A stretch of 64,000 bases of DNA from Geodermatophilus dictyosporus (GTDB lineage: Bacteria > Actinomycetota > Actinomycetes > Mycobacteriales > Geodermatophilaceae), in assembly GCF_900115505.1 (NCBI RefSeq), contig NZ_FOWQ01000012.1, positions 83,260 through 147,259 of the forward strand, written 5' to 3'. Position 1 is the stretch's first letter; every line of letters starts with the position of its first letter. The notes beneath the pieces were generated by a model. The model saw only the letters and a list, made by a program, of their open reading frames with translations. It was not told the DNA's origin and searched no databases. Positions 54,098 to 64,000 of this stretch are shown piece by piece. The translations under genes and the position numbers were made by a program.

Positions 54098-55219
54098 GTG
54101 AGCCGTGGGCGGACGTGGACGGCGGCCCGGCTCGGGGCCGAGGCGCGGGTGCTGCTGGGCAGCACCCGGCGCCAGCTCCGCGGTCGCGACCTGGCGCTGA
54201 TCGCCGCGGGCCTGACCTTCTACGCCGGGATCGCGGTGGTGCCGCTGCTGCTCGTCGCCGTCCGGCTGACCGCGCTGGTCACCTCCCCGGAGGAGGTGCG
54301 CGCGCTGACGGGGCGGCTCACCGAGCTCCTGCCGGCCCAGCTGGGGGCGCCGGAGGCGGTCGAGCGGCTGGTGGCCGCCGGGGTGCGGGTGGACCTGCTG
54401 GGGTTCCTGCTGGCGCTGCTGCCGATGTCGCTCTACGGCGAGGGCCTGCGCCGGGCGCTGCTGCGGTTCAGCCAGCGGCAGGAGACCCTCACGGCCTGGC
54501 GCGGGCGGCTGCTCGCGCTGCCCCTGGTCCTGTTCACCCCCGCGCTGCTCTACCCCCTGCTGCTGGCCGCCTCGGTGATGGCCGACACCCTGCGGGAGGA
54601 GGGCCCGGCCGCGGCGCTCGCCCGGTTCGCCGTCGGGTACTACTCGGTGCTGTTCGTGCTCACCGTGCCGCTGCTGTGGGGGTTCGGCGTCGTGGCCGGG
54701 GGCCGGCACCGCCGCGGTGCGCTGGTCACCGGGGCGCTGTTCACCGCGGCCTGCCTGTCGGGCTTCCTGCAGGGTTTCGTGCTGTTCCTGTCCCTGCCGC
54801 TGGACCTGGGGGCGCCCTTCGGCGGCCTGGTGGCCGTCGGCGCGGTGGTCGCCATCGCCCTGTGGATGTTCCTGCTGCACCTGGTGCTGCTCGGCGGGTG
54901 GCTGCTCACCCAGGCCCTCGACGAACGGCTGACCCGCCCTCAGGCAGGGGCGCCGGGCCCGCCGGGCGGGAACGCCGGGGGCCCGCCCGGGGCGGGCGCG
55001 GGCGCGCCGGGTGCCGTGGGGGGCTCGGGCGCCGGCGGGCCTCCCGGGGCCGGCCCGGGCTCGGGTGCCGGCTCGGGTGCCGGTTCCGGCGCCGGTTCGG
55101 GGGCCGGCTGGGGCTCGGGCGCCGGCGGCCCGGTGGGTGGCGCCGGCGCGGGGGCGGGCGGCTCCGGCTCGGGTCCCGGCGCGGGCTCCGGCTCGGGCTC
55201 CGGAGCCGGCTCCACGTAG
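54098..55219 (+). CDS. YihY/BrkB family membrane protein with repetitive C-terminal tail
   Basis: The protein has 373 aa. The YihY core (about 1-285) begins with RQLRGRDLALIAAGLTFYAG and has six membrane segments, ending ALWMFLLHLVLLGGWLLTQA and LDERLTRPQ. Residues 286-373 are Gly/Ala/Ser/Pro repeats encoded opposite the Pro/Glu repeat tail of the PBP gene, with which it overlaps by 280 bp. The tail is probably read-through into antisense sequence and not a conserved domain. YihY proteins are inner-membrane proteins of unsettled role. Confidence 0.82.
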   Translation: MSRGRTWTAARLGAEARVLLGSTRRQLRGRDLALIAAGLTFYAGIAVVPLLLVAVRLTALVTSPEEVRALTGRLTELLPAQLGAPEAVERLVAAGVRVDLLGFLLALLPMSLYGEGLRRALLRFSQRQETLTAWRGRLLALPLVLFTPALLYPLLLAASVMADTLREEGPAAALARFAVGYYSVLFVLTVPLLWGFGVVAGGRHRRGALVTGALFTAACLSGFLQGFVLFLSLPLDLGAPFGGLVAVGAVVAIALWMFLLHLVLLGGWLLTQALDERLTRPQAGAPGPPGGNAGGPPGAGAGAPGAVGGSGAGGPPGAGPGSGAGSGAGSGAGSGAGWGSGAGGPVGGAGAGAGGSGSGPGAGSGSGSGAGST

Positions 55220-57450
55220 TCGCTGCCGTTGCTCACCAGGACGAGGACCTCCTGGCCGGGCACCGCGCGGCTGCCGCGCGGCGGGCTGGTGCCCAGCAGC
55301 GTGCCCGCCGGCTCGTCGCTGTCGACCCGGGCCGTCCGCGGGGCGAACCCGGCGTCGGTGAGCGCGGCGGTGCAGCTGCGCACGCCCGAGCAGCCGGGCA
55401 CCGGGCGGGTGTTGCCGTTCAGCACCGTCTCGTCGGCCGGCGGGAACTCCCCGCTCCCGCGGGCCTCCAGGATCGGCGCCATCGCGTCGCGCCAGATCGT
55501 GGCGCCCTTGCCGCCGCCGAACCCGCCGACGTCCTCGTTCTCCTTGGGGTTGAGCACCATGACGCTGGCGGTGATCTCGGGGGTGTAGCCGACGAAGGCC
55601 ACCGAGTAGTTGTCCTGCGAGGTGCCGGTCTTGCCCGCGATCTGGTGCCCGCGCACGTAGGCCCGCGCCCCCGTCTGGCCCGGGTTACCCGGCTCGACGT
55701 CGCGGCGCAGCATCTGGTTCATGGTGTCGGCGACACCGGGCGGGATGGCCTCGGGCGTGCACCGGTCGCCGACGGGCAACGGCTCGCCGTCGGCACCGAG
55801 CGCGGGCCGGCCGTGCTGGTCGAGCACGGCCGTCACCGGGACGACGTCGCACTGCGTGCCGCTGGCGGCGAACGTCGAGTAGGCGCTGGCCAGCGCCAGC
55901 GGGCTGGTGGCCTCCGCGCCGAAGGTGAACGAGCCGCGGTTCTCGTCGATGATCTGCTGCGCCAGCCCGGGCGGGCTGAACTGGAACAGCCCCATCGCCT
56001 CGGCCATCCGCACCGGCTCCTCCACGCTGCCGAGGGCGTCCTCCAGCGCGAGGAAGTAGGTGTTGGACGACTGGTAGAGCGCCGTCGTCAGGTCCAGCGT
56101 CGGCCGGTAGCCCGACCCGGCGTTGCGCACGCAGTACCGGCCGTCGGTGTCGCGGCCCTGGCAGGGACCGGAGTACACCCGCGACACGTAGGGCTCGGGC
56201 GCGGTGAGCGTGTAGTGGGAGGAGTAGCCGCGGGCCAGCGCCGCCGCGGCGACGAACACCTTGTAGGTCGAGCCCGAGCCCTGGCTGGGCCAGGTGTTGA
56301 GGTTGAACGACTCCTGCCGGAGGTCGGAGCGGTCGTAGCCGAAGACCCGGTTGACGCTCATCGCCAGCAGGTGGCCGGTGCCGGGCTCCACCGCGGTGAA
56401 CATGCCGGCCAGCGAGTCGTCGACGGCCAGCGTCTGCAGCACCGCCGCGTCGCCGGAGCGCTGCAGCTCGGGGTCGAGCGTCGTCTGGACGACGTAGCCG
56501 CCGTTGTCGAGCTGGTCCTGGGTGAGCCCGAGCTCCTGGGTGAGGTGGCGCTGCACGAAGTCGCACACGTAGGGGCCGACGGTGGCCTGCACGCAGCCGC
56601 GCGGCGGTTCGGGGCCCGGCGCCAGACCCAGCGGCTCGGCCTGCGCCGCGGCGGCCTCGTCGGCGCTCACGTACCCCTGCTCGGCCATCCGGGACAGCAC
56701 CTCGTTGCGCCGCGCCAGGGCCGCGTCGGGCGCGGTGAACGGGTCGTCGGAGGTGGGGCTCTGCACGAGCCCGGCCAGCAGCGCGGCCTGCGGCAGGCTG
56801 AGCGCGGCGGCGTCGACGCCGAAGAAGGCGCGGGCGGCGGGCTGCACGCCGTAGGCGTTGGAGCCGAAGTAGACGATGTTGAGGTAGCGGGTGAGGATCT
56901 CGTCCTTGCCGTAGACGTCCTCGAGGGCCAGCGCCAGGCGGGCCTCGCGCAGCTTGCGGCCCAGCGTCTGCTCGGTGGCGGCCTGCCGCTCCTCCGGGGT
57001 GTCGGCGGTCTGCAGCAGCGTCTGCTTGACCAGCTGCTGGGTCAGCGTCGAACCGCCCTCCTGCACGCCGCCCGCGGCGAGGTTGGTGGCCAACGCGCGC
57101 AGCGTGCCCTGCACGTCGAGGCCGCGGTGCGACCGGAACCGGGCGTCCTCGATGGCGACCATCGCCTGCTTCATGACCTCGGCGATCTCGCCGGGCTCCA
57201 CCGGGTCGCGGTTCTCGTCGTAGAAGTAGGTGATCGGCTCGCCGTTGGCCGCCAGCAGCACGGTGTTGCCCGGCGGCGGGTCGACGGTGAACTCGGTGGG
57301 CAGGTCGCCGAGCAGGCCGGTGGACTGCTGGGCGGCCACCGCGGGGACGCCGACCCAGGGGAGGAGCACGCCCGCCACCAGCGCCCCGGCGACCACGATC
57401 GTCGCGACCAGGCGCAGCAGCGCGAAGCCCCGGCTCTGCTGCCGGTCCAT
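54940..57450 (-). CDS. ponA: Class A penicillin-binding protein (transglycosylase-transpeptidase) with PASTA domain
   Basis: The protein has 836 aa. One membrane segment (12-33) is followed by the glycosyltransferase domain with catalytic Glu101 (AIEDARFRSHRGLDVQ) and QEGGSTLTQQLVKQTLL, then the transpeptidase domain with Ser394-x-x-Lys397 (GSGSTYK), SSN (461-463) and KTGTS (607-611). A PASTA-like repeat (about 690-750) and a Pro/Glu/Ala tail follow. It polymerises and cross-links peptidoglycan outside the membrane. The ATG at 57450 is used. The last 280 bp overlap the convergent YihY gene. Confidence 0.95.
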   Translation of the reverse strand: MDRQQSRGFALLRLVATIVVAGALVAGVLLPWVGVPAVAAQQSTGLLGDLPTEFTVDPPPGNTVLLAANGEPITYFYDENRDPVEPGEIAEVMKQAMVAIEDARFRSHRGLDVQGTLRALATNLAAGGVQEGGSTLTQQLVKQTLLQTADTPEERQAATEQTLGRKLREARLALALEDVYGKDEILTRYLNIVYFGSNAYGVQPAARAFFGVDAAALSLPQAALLAGLVQSPTSDDPFTAPDAALARRNEVLSRMAEQGYVSADEAAAAQAEPLGLAPGPEPPRGCVQATVGPYVCDFVQRHLTQELGLTQDQLDNGGYVVQTTLDPELQRSGDAAVLQTLAVDDSLAGMFTAVEPGTGHLLAMSVNRVFGYDRSDLRQESFNLNTWPSQGSGSTYKVFVAAAALARGYSSHYTLTAPEPYVSRVYSGPCQGRDTDGRYCVRNAGSGYRPTLDLTTALYQSSNTYFLALEDALGSVEEPVRMAEAMGLFQFSPPGLAQQIIDENRGSFTFGAEATSPLALASAYSTFAASGTQCDVVPVTAVLDQHGRPALGADGEPLPVGDRCTPEAIPPGVADTMNQMLRRDVEPGNPGQTGARAYVRGHQIAGKTGTSQDNYSVAFVGYTPEITASVMVLNPKENEDVGGFGGGKGATIWRDAMAPILEARGSGEFPPADETVLNGNTRPVPGCSGVRSCTAALTDAGFAPRTARVDSDEPAGTLLGTSPPRGSRAVPGQEVLVLVSNGSDYVEPAPEPEPEPAPGPEPEPPAPAPAPPTGPPAPEPQPAPEPAPEPAPEPAPEPGPAPGGPPAPEPPTAPGAPAPAPGGPPAFPPGGPGAPA

Positions 57451-57530
57451 GGGCCCCCCTTCTCGGCCGCGCCCATGCAAACGGAGATCGTCGGCGACCA
57501 CAACCACCCGCGCCGTACGGGTGACACCGC

Positions 57531-59570
57531 TCACGCCGTCAGCAGCGCCGGCAGGTCGTCGCGGTGCAGGACGACGAGGGTGCTCACCGCCCGGGTGAGC
57601 ACCACGTAGAGGCGGTTGAGGCCCCGCGGCTCGGCGGCGGCGATCGCGGCCGGGTCGGCGACCACGACCGCGTCGAACTCGAGGCCCTTGGCCAGCGTCG
57701 CGGGGACGACGGCGACCCGCTCGGCGGCGGTGCCGTCGTCGGCCAGCACCCCGGCGGGCAGCCCGGCGTCCTGCAGCGCCCGCGCCACCCCGGGCACCGC
57801 GGCGTCGGCGCAGACGACCCCCACCGACCCGGGCCCGGCGGCCAGCGCGGTGACGACGTCGGCCAGCGGGCCGGCGAGGTCGGCGACCGGCCGCACCTCC
57901 AGCGCCCCGGGCTCGCGGCGCACGGCGGTGGCCGCGGGCAGGCCGGGCGCGATGGCCGGCAGCAGCCGGTTGGCGTAGTCGAGCACCTCGGCGGGCACCC
58001 GGTAGCCGCGGGTCAGCGGCCGGACCGCCGTGTCCGGGCGGCCCAGCCCGGCCAGCGTGGGCGCCCACTCCGACGGCGACCACGGACTGGTGGCCTGCGC
58101 CAGGTCGCCGAGCACGGTGAGCGACCCGGCGGCCAGCCGGCGGGCCACCGCCCGGCACTGCATGGGCGAGAGGTCCTGCGCCTCGTCGACGACGACGTGG
58201 CCGTAGCCGGCGGTGCGCTCGACCAGCCCGGCTGCCTCGTCGACGAGGACGGCGTCGGCCTCGGTCCACGGCGCGGTGCGCACCGAGCGGGTGGCCGGCC
58301 GCAGCAGCAGTGCCTGCTCGTCGTCGGTGAGCACCCCGCGCGCGGCGCGGGCGAGGACGGCGGGGTCGGTGAGCAGGTCCGCGACCAGCCCGGCGGGGTC
58401 CCGGGCCGGCCAGACGGCGTCGCAGAACGCGCGCACCTCGGGGCTGCGCGCGGCCCGGCGGGTCTCGGCGTCGGTCGGGCTGCCGCCGGCCTCCTCCTTC
58501 TGCCGGCGCGCGTCCTCGGCCAGCAGCAGCGCGAGCCGCTCCCGCCCGGCGGCGTGGTGCAGGCGCTGCTGGTCGTCGGCCACCCGGCCGCGGCGGCGCA
58601 GGTCGTCGACGTGGCGCTTGAGCCGCTCCACCGGCACCCGGTAGCGGCGGCCGGCCAGCGGGACCAGGACGTCGTCGGCCGGCTTGGCGATGGCGCCCCA
58701 CAGCGCGCGCTCGAGCACCTGGGCCATGCGGGCGTCGCCCTTGAGCGCGGCGACCTCCGGGCGGTCCTGCGCCCGCACCGGCACCCGGCCGGTGAGCCCG
58801 GCGACCGTCGTCTGCTCGACGTCGACCTCGCCGAGGGTGGGCAGCACCTGCTCGATGTAGCGCAGGAACGCCCGGTTGGGCCCGACGACGAGCACGCCGG
58901 TGCGGGCCAGCTGGCCGCCGTGCGTGTACAGCAGGTAGGCCGCGCGGTGCAGGCCGACGGCGGTCTTGCCGGTGCCCGGGGCGCCCTGCACGCAGACCGA
59001 CTCGGCCAGCGGCGCGCGCACGATCTCGTCCTGCTCGGGCGCGATGGTGGCCACGATGTCGCGCATCGGGCCACTGCGCGGGCGCTCGATCTCCTGCCTC
59101 AGCAGGGCACCGTCGCCCTCGTCGCCGGCACCGAGCAGCTCGTCCTCGTAGCCGGTCAGCTCGCCGCCGGAGAAGCCGAACCGCCGGCGGCGGACCAGGC
59201 CCTGCGGGTCGGCGGCGCTGGCCCGGTAGAAGGGCCGGCTCATGGGCGCGCGCCAGTCGATGACCACGGGCCGGCCCGTGGCGTCGCGGACGTGCCGGCG
59301 GCCGATGTGGAAGGTCTCGTCCGCGGTGTCGGTCCGGCCGAAGAACGGCGGGACGCCGGGATCGGCGGCCAGCGAGCGCAGCCGCTCGGCGCGGGCGGCG
59401 CCGAGGCGCTCGGAGGCCCACGCGTCGACCCCGGCGTCGGCGACGGCGGAGGCGGCGGCGCGCATCCCGGTCAGGCAGTCCCCGGCGAGGGCCAGGTGGG
59501 CGCGCTCGGCGGCGAGGACGGGATCGGTCGGGGTGGCGGAGGTGGTCGTGTCGGTCGGTGTCGCGGACAC
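57531..59570 (-). CDS. HelD/HelR-like UvrD-family ATPase (RNA polymerase recycling type)
   Basis: The protein has 679 aa. The N-terminal coiled region with FFGRTDTADETFHIGRRHVR and VIDWRAPMSRPFYRA is typical of HelD-type proteins. Walker A is GAPGTGKTAVGLHRAAYL (196-203), motif II is VVVDEAQDLSPMQCR, and motif VI is LNRLYVVLTRAVSTLVVLHR. HelD-type motors remove stalled RNA polymerase from DNA, and actinobacterial HelR also protects against rifampicin. I did not find a rifampicin-associated element upstream, so resistance is not asserted. Confidence 0.88.
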   Translation of the reverse strand: MSATPTDTTTSATPTDPVLAAERAHLALAGDCLTGMRAAASAVADAGVDAWASERLGAARAERLRSLAADPGVPPFFGRTDTADETFHIGRRHVRDATGRPVVIDWRAPMSRPFYRASAADPQGLVRRRRFGFSGGELTGYEDELLGAGDEGDGALLRQEIERPRSGPMRDIVATIAPEQDEIVRAPLAESVCVQGAPGTGKTAVGLHRAAYLLYTHGGQLARTGVLVVGPNRAFLRYIEQVLPTLGEVDVEQTTVAGLTGRVPVRAQDRPEVAALKGDARMAQVLERALWGAIAKPADDVLVPLAGRRYRVPVERLKRHVDDLRRRGRVADDQQRLHHAAGRERLALLLAEDARRQKEEAGGSPTDAETRRAARSPEVRAFCDAVWPARDPAGLVADLLTDPAVLARAARGVLTDDEQALLLRPATRSVRTAPWTEADAVLVDEAAGLVERTAGYGHVVVDEAQDLSPMQCRAVARRLAAGSLTVLGDLAQATSPWSPSEWAPTLAGLGRPDTAVRPLTRGYRVPAEVLDYANRLLPAIAPGLPAATAVRREPGALEVRPVADLAGPLADVVTALAAGPGSVGVVCADAAVPGVARALQDAGLPAGVLADDGTAAERVAVVPATLAKGLEFDAVVVADPAAIAAAEPRGLNRLYVVLTRAVSTLVVLHRDDLPALLTA

Positions 59571-59622
59571 GGTCGGTGGACGTTACGCCGTCCGCCGGCT
59601 GCCGTCCTCCGACTTCCGCACG

Positions 59623-60288
59623 CTAGGGGCGGTCGCCGGGCTCCACGACGTGCACCTGCACCGCCCGGAACTGCGCCGGGGTGGCCAGCAGGGCCTCCTT
59701 GGTGGGCTCGCCGACCTCCAGGGCCGGCTCCCGGCGCAGTACGGCGAGCGGGGCCAGCCGCGGGTCGGCGAGCACGCCGTCGACCATCCCCCGGTCGCCG
59801 CCGGTCACGACCGCCACCACCTGCGCCGCGTGCGGCAGCAGCACCCGCGCGGCGGTGTCGGCGGCGGCCGAGACGACCGCGTCGGCCTGGTTCGCCCGGC
59901 GGCGGGCGAACCGCTGCTGCGACCAGCCGCCGGCGGCGCTGCGGCCCTGCACGAGACGGGTGTCGACCTTGGAGACGACGAGGTCGCTGCCGGCGAAGAC
60001 GCCGACCGCCCAGCGCCCGCGGCGCACCAGCAGGACGGCGACGTGGCGGGGCTGCCGGGCGGCGGCGGTGAACGCCGTGAGCAGCGGGGCCGACGGGGTC
60101 CAGCCGAAGGGGGCGCGCAGGGCGACGGTGGTGCCGTCGGCGCAGGTCAGGCGCAGCGTCCCGTCGTCGTCGACGGTGGTCTGCAGCGCGCCGTGCCGGG
60201 CGGCGACGCCGTCGACCCAGCGGCCGAGGCGCTCGGGGGCGACGCCGAGGACGCGGCCACCGCCGGCCGCGGGGCGGGGCCGGGTCAG
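59623..60288 (-). CDS. acVLRF1-type peptidyl-tRNA hydrolase, probable CTG start
   Basis: The protein has 221 aa if it starts at the CTG overlapping the upstream stop (CTGA). No ATG, GTG or TTG lies in frame near the homology start TRPRPAAGGGRVLGVAPERL. The VLRF1 catalytic loop AAGGWSQQRFARRRANQAD (Gln near 124-125) corresponds to the Vms1/ANKZF1 release-factor-like site that frees peptides from stalled ribosomes. VVAVVTGGDRGMVDGVLADP is the second conserved block. It is coupled to the MFS transporter gene. The start is the least certain part. Confidence 0.82.
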   Translation of the reverse strand: MTRPRPAAGGGRVLGVAPERLGRWVDGVAARHGALQTTVDDDGTLRLTCADGTTVALRAPFGWTPSAPLLTAFTAAARQPRHVAVLLVRRGRWAVGVFAGSDLVVSKVDTRLVQGRSAAGGWSQQRFARRRANQADAVVSAAADTAARVLLPHAAQVVAVVTGGDRGMVDGVLADPRLAPLAVLRREPALEVGEPTKEALLATPAQFRAVQVHVVEPGDRP

Positions 60289-61499
60289 CGGGCCATCGCG
60301 GGCTCGGCGGCGTGCTCGGCCGGCACGTGCAGCAGCCGCTGGAACGCCAGGACGACGACGGCGGCCAGGCCCGCCGAGACCGTCGCGACCAGGAAGGCGG
60401 AGTTGGCGCCGTACGTGTCGACGATCTTGCCCGCGGCCGAGGTGCCGACGGCCACGCCGAGGCCGAGGGCGGTGCCGATCCAGGTGAACGCCTCGGTGAC
60501 CGCCGACCGCGGCACGATCAGCTCGGCGAGGGTGAAGGAGCTGATCAGCGAGGGCGACACGGCCACGCCCGCCACCACGACCAGCGGGAGCATCACCCAG
60601 ACGTTGCCGACGAGCGAGAGCGGCACGGTCAGCACGGTCAGCACCGCGAGCACCACCAGCAGCCGGTGCCGCAGCGGGTGCCGCCAGTGCACCGCGCCCC
60701 AGCCGATCCCGCTGGCCATGGAGCCGAGCGCCAGGCCGGCGATGAGCACGCCGGACAGCGCCATGGCGTCGGCCTCGTCGGCGAAGGCGACCAGGGCGAT
60801 CTCCAGGGTGCCCAGGATCGAGCCGACCGCGGCGCCCACGACGAAGAGCACCCTCAGCCCCGGCGTGCGGATCGCGGCGGGGCCCCGGCGGGCCTCGTGC
60901 CCGTGCGGCGGCGGCTCGGTGCGGCCCTGTGCCGCGAACAGCAGGGCGCCGACGACGGCCAGCACGAAGGCGGTCACCACGCCGGAGGTCGCGTGCCCCG
61001 TGGTGGAGAGGAAGGTGACCAGCACCGGCCCGACGATGAAGACGAACTCGTCGACGACGGACTCCATCGCCAGCGCGGCCGGCAGCCGCGTGGTGCCGCG
61101 CAGCAGGTGCGTCCAGCGCACCCGGATCATCGAGGCGACCGGCGGGATGCACGCCCCGGCGAGACCTGCGGTGACGAAGAAGGTCCAGCGCGGCCAGTCC
61201 TCCTTGACCGCGGCCAGGAACAGCGCGCCGGCGGCGGCGAAGACCACGACCACCGGGAGCAGCGTCCGGCGCTGGCCGTGGGTGTCGGCCCACCGGCCGA
61301 GCAGCGGCCCGGCGATCGCGGTGGTGACCGCGCCGGCGGCCGCGACGGCACCGCCCAGGCCGTAGGACCCGGTCTCGGAGGCCACGAGCAGCACGCAGCC
61401 CAGACCGACCATCGACAGCGGCAGCCGGCCGATGAAGGCGGCGAGCACCATGGGCAGCGCGTGCGGCGTGCGCAGCACGTGAAGGTAGGGATTGAGCAC
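60285..61499 (-). CDS. MFS transporter
   Basis: The protein has 404 aa from a GTG. Twelve hydrophobic segments are visible with the A-type loop GRWADTHGQRRTLLPVVVVF between the second and third segments and a basic central loop (RTEPPPHGHEARRGP). This group of actinobacterial exporters has no assigned substrate. The stop overlaps the CTG of the acVLRF1 gene, so both proteins come from one message. Confidence 0.88.
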   Translation of the reverse strand: MLNPYLHVLRTPHALPMVLAAFIGRLPLSMVGLGCVLLVASETGSYGLGGAVAAAGAVTTAIAGPLLGRWADTHGQRRTLLPVVVVFAAAGALFLAAVKEDWPRWTFFVTAGLAGACIPPVASMIRVRWTHLLRGTTRLPAALAMESVVDEFVFIVGPVLVTFLSTTGHATSGVVTAFVLAVVGALLFAAQGRTEPPPHGHEARRGPAAIRTPGLRVLFVVGAAVGSILGTLEIALVAFADEADAMALSGVLIAGLALGSMASGIGWGAVHWRHPLRHRLLVVLAVLTVLTVPLSLVGNVWVMLPLVVVAGVAVSPSLISSFTLAELIVPRSAVTEAFTWIGTALGLGVAVGTSAAGKIVDTYGANSAFLVATVSAGLAAVVVLAFQRLLHVPAEHAAEPAMAR

Positions 61500-61654
61500 C
61501 GGGGCGGGACCTGTCGTCAGGGGACGCGGGTTCGCGCGCCACGCTAACCGACGTCCGCGCGCTCAGCAGTCAGACCGCTCCGTTCCGTGCGGGGCGGCGG
61601 CGGGCCCCGCCCCGGACGACGCTGTCCGGTGCGGGGCCCTGGACCCGCGCGGGC

Positions 61655-61716
61655 GGCCCTCCTGCAGGGCCCCGCCCCGAGCGTCAGCGAGGGGTGGGGG
61701 GCAGGAGGGCCCTTCC

Positions 61717-61719
<3 letters not shown>
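61655..61719 (-). repeat. Structured 3'-end repeat, copy B (probable pckG-side hairpin)
   Basis: Stems are GGCCCTCCTGC/GCAGGAGGGCC (61655-61665 with 61701-61711) and CCCCGCCCC/GGGGTGGGG (61670-61678 with 61691-61699). It aligns with 36321-36381 and ends in the pckG stop codon. It lies at the 3' end of pckG and probably terminates that transcript. Confidence 0.7.
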
Positions 61720-63531
<1,812 letters not shown>

Positions 63532-63622
63532 GGCGTCTCCATCCTCTGGGGCACGCCGGGTGTCGACGACACCGGCGCCGGGTCCGGGACGGCGGTGGAT
63601 CTCCGGCCGTCCGGGTCGGGTC

Positions 63623-63651
63623 AGCGTACAAGCGGGGACACCCGCCTGTAA
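63623..63651 (-). promoter_or_regulatory. pckG promoter with embedded inverted repeat
   Basis: On the minus strand: -35 TTACAG (63651-63646), 17-bp spacer, -10 TACGCT (63628-63623). The spacer holds GCGGG-N4-CCCGC (63632-63645), which a regulator could use to block or bend the promoter. Confidence 0.7.
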
Positions 63652-63916
63652 CGGTGAGAGATGTTACGTCCTAGACGTCTTGCCACCTCAGGTCAGGATG
63701 GCTTTCGCCCGCCATCGACGGGGTCCGCGCCGCCGTCGGGAAGGCTCGACGTCTTGCTGCCCAACCCACCGGTTGAGGCTTCGTTGAGTGGGTGCCTCCC
63801 GGCGGCGGTCCAGTCCGGGCAGCTGACGCTCGATAGAGGCGTGGGGACGCGGCTCGTGGTCCCTTGAGGTGCTCGCGCTCTGCCCGGCCGCGGTCGACGG
63901 CGCAGCGGAGGCAGGG
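63652..63916 (+). other. Upstream region of IS110 transposase, candidate bridge-RNA segment
   Basis: About 200 nt of gene-free sequence precede the IS110-type transposase start. IS110-group elements encode a structured guide (bridge) RNA in this position. A 10-bp word, GACGTCTTGC, occurs at 63674-63683, perhaps in flanking DNA, and again at 63748-63757 in the presumed leader. I cannot fix the element's left edge, and a reading frame at 63661-63867 looks like a shadow. Confidence 0.4.
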
Positions 63917-64000
63917 ATGTTCGCAGGAATCGACAGCCACAAAGACACCCTGGCCGTGGCGGTGATCGACGACGGCGGCCGGGCGGTGGTCGTCCGCCAG
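63917..64000 (+). CDS. IS110-family transposase, N-terminus only (cut by window end)
   Basis: The ATG at 63917 follows GGAGGCAGGG. The visible part, MFAGIDSHKDTLAVAVIDDG then GRAVVVRQ, is the conserved DEDD-type N-terminus with the first catalytic Asp (GIDSHKD). IS110 enzymes are RuvC-like recombinases guided by a bridge RNA. Whether the gene is intact cannot be judged from this window. Confidence 0.88.
   Translation, partial: MFAGIDSHKDTLAVAVIDDGGRAVVVRQ

Overview
This window comes from a very GC-rich, GTG-start-rich actinobacterium. The gene content (DevS/DevR-type pair, acVLRF1 peptidyl-tRNA hydrolase, DUF222/13E12 HNH protein, GTP-type PEP carboxykinase, fused fructose PTS with a divergent ptsI, DUF3140/DUF3253/DUF3817/DUF6328 proteins, NlpC/P60 protein behind a ydaO-type leader) fits the Geodermatophilaceae (Blastococcus, Geodermatophilus, Modestobacter). 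That placement is inference from gene content; no rRNA is present.

Layout. 1-4.4 kb: the 3' end of a repeat-rich IPT/TIG surface-type protein, a deleted PAS gene, and a large hybrid sensor kinase. 4.48-6.66 kb: tRNA-Gly(CCC), whose 3' half is repeated perfectly (41 bp) 2.1 kb downstream. The repeats bracket a small integrated remnant with two small enzyme-like genes and a frameshifted IS5-type transposase, but no integrase. 6.8-13.3 kb: HNH/DUF222 protein, stand-alone TOPRIM protein, DHFR/RibD-like reductase, STAS protein, argG with a candidate ArgR box, rhodanese, and a HemK-like methyltransferase. 13.3-18.4 kb: Usp-like protein plus GAF-GAF sensor kinase, facing a convergent LuxR-type regulator, then a type III polyketide synthase with a methyltransferase. 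18.5-25 kb: membrane protein, ribokinase, TetR regulator, an acyl-CoA dehydrogenase behind an operator-bearing promoter, and four tiny acidic, probably disordered proteins. 25-28.6 kb: ABC exporter with a DesK/DesR-like two-component pair in one minus-strand operon. 29-36 kb: 3-hydroxybutyrate dehydrogenase coupled to a GAF-PucR regulator, a glycosylase-type protein, a Tyr phosphatase and a GGDEF protein. 36.4-42.9 kb: ptsI facing fruR-fruK-fruA-ptsH, a complete fructose PTS. 42.9-49 kb: SRPBCC protein, a broken FAD monooxygenase, and the bkdABC branched-chain 2-oxoacid dehydrogenase operon with a divergent Lrp regulator. 49-61.5 kb: small stress-type genes, serine hydrolase, NlpC/P60 hydrolase under a c-di-AMP riboswitch, YihY protein overlapping a class A PBP, HelD/HelR-like ATPase, acVLRF1, MFS transporter. 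61.7-64 kb: pckG, then the start of an IS110 transposase cut by the window end.

Most of the window is ordinary chromosome. The accessory or odd parts are the tRNA-anchored remnant, the IS110 left end with room for a bridge RNA, a hairpin repeat with compensatory changes at two gene ends, three broken genes, a probable CTG start, and a 280-bp antisense overlap of two genes. I did not find a clearly new multi-gene system; the strongest candidates for unrecognised biology are the covarying 3'-end hairpin family and the four small acidic proteins.
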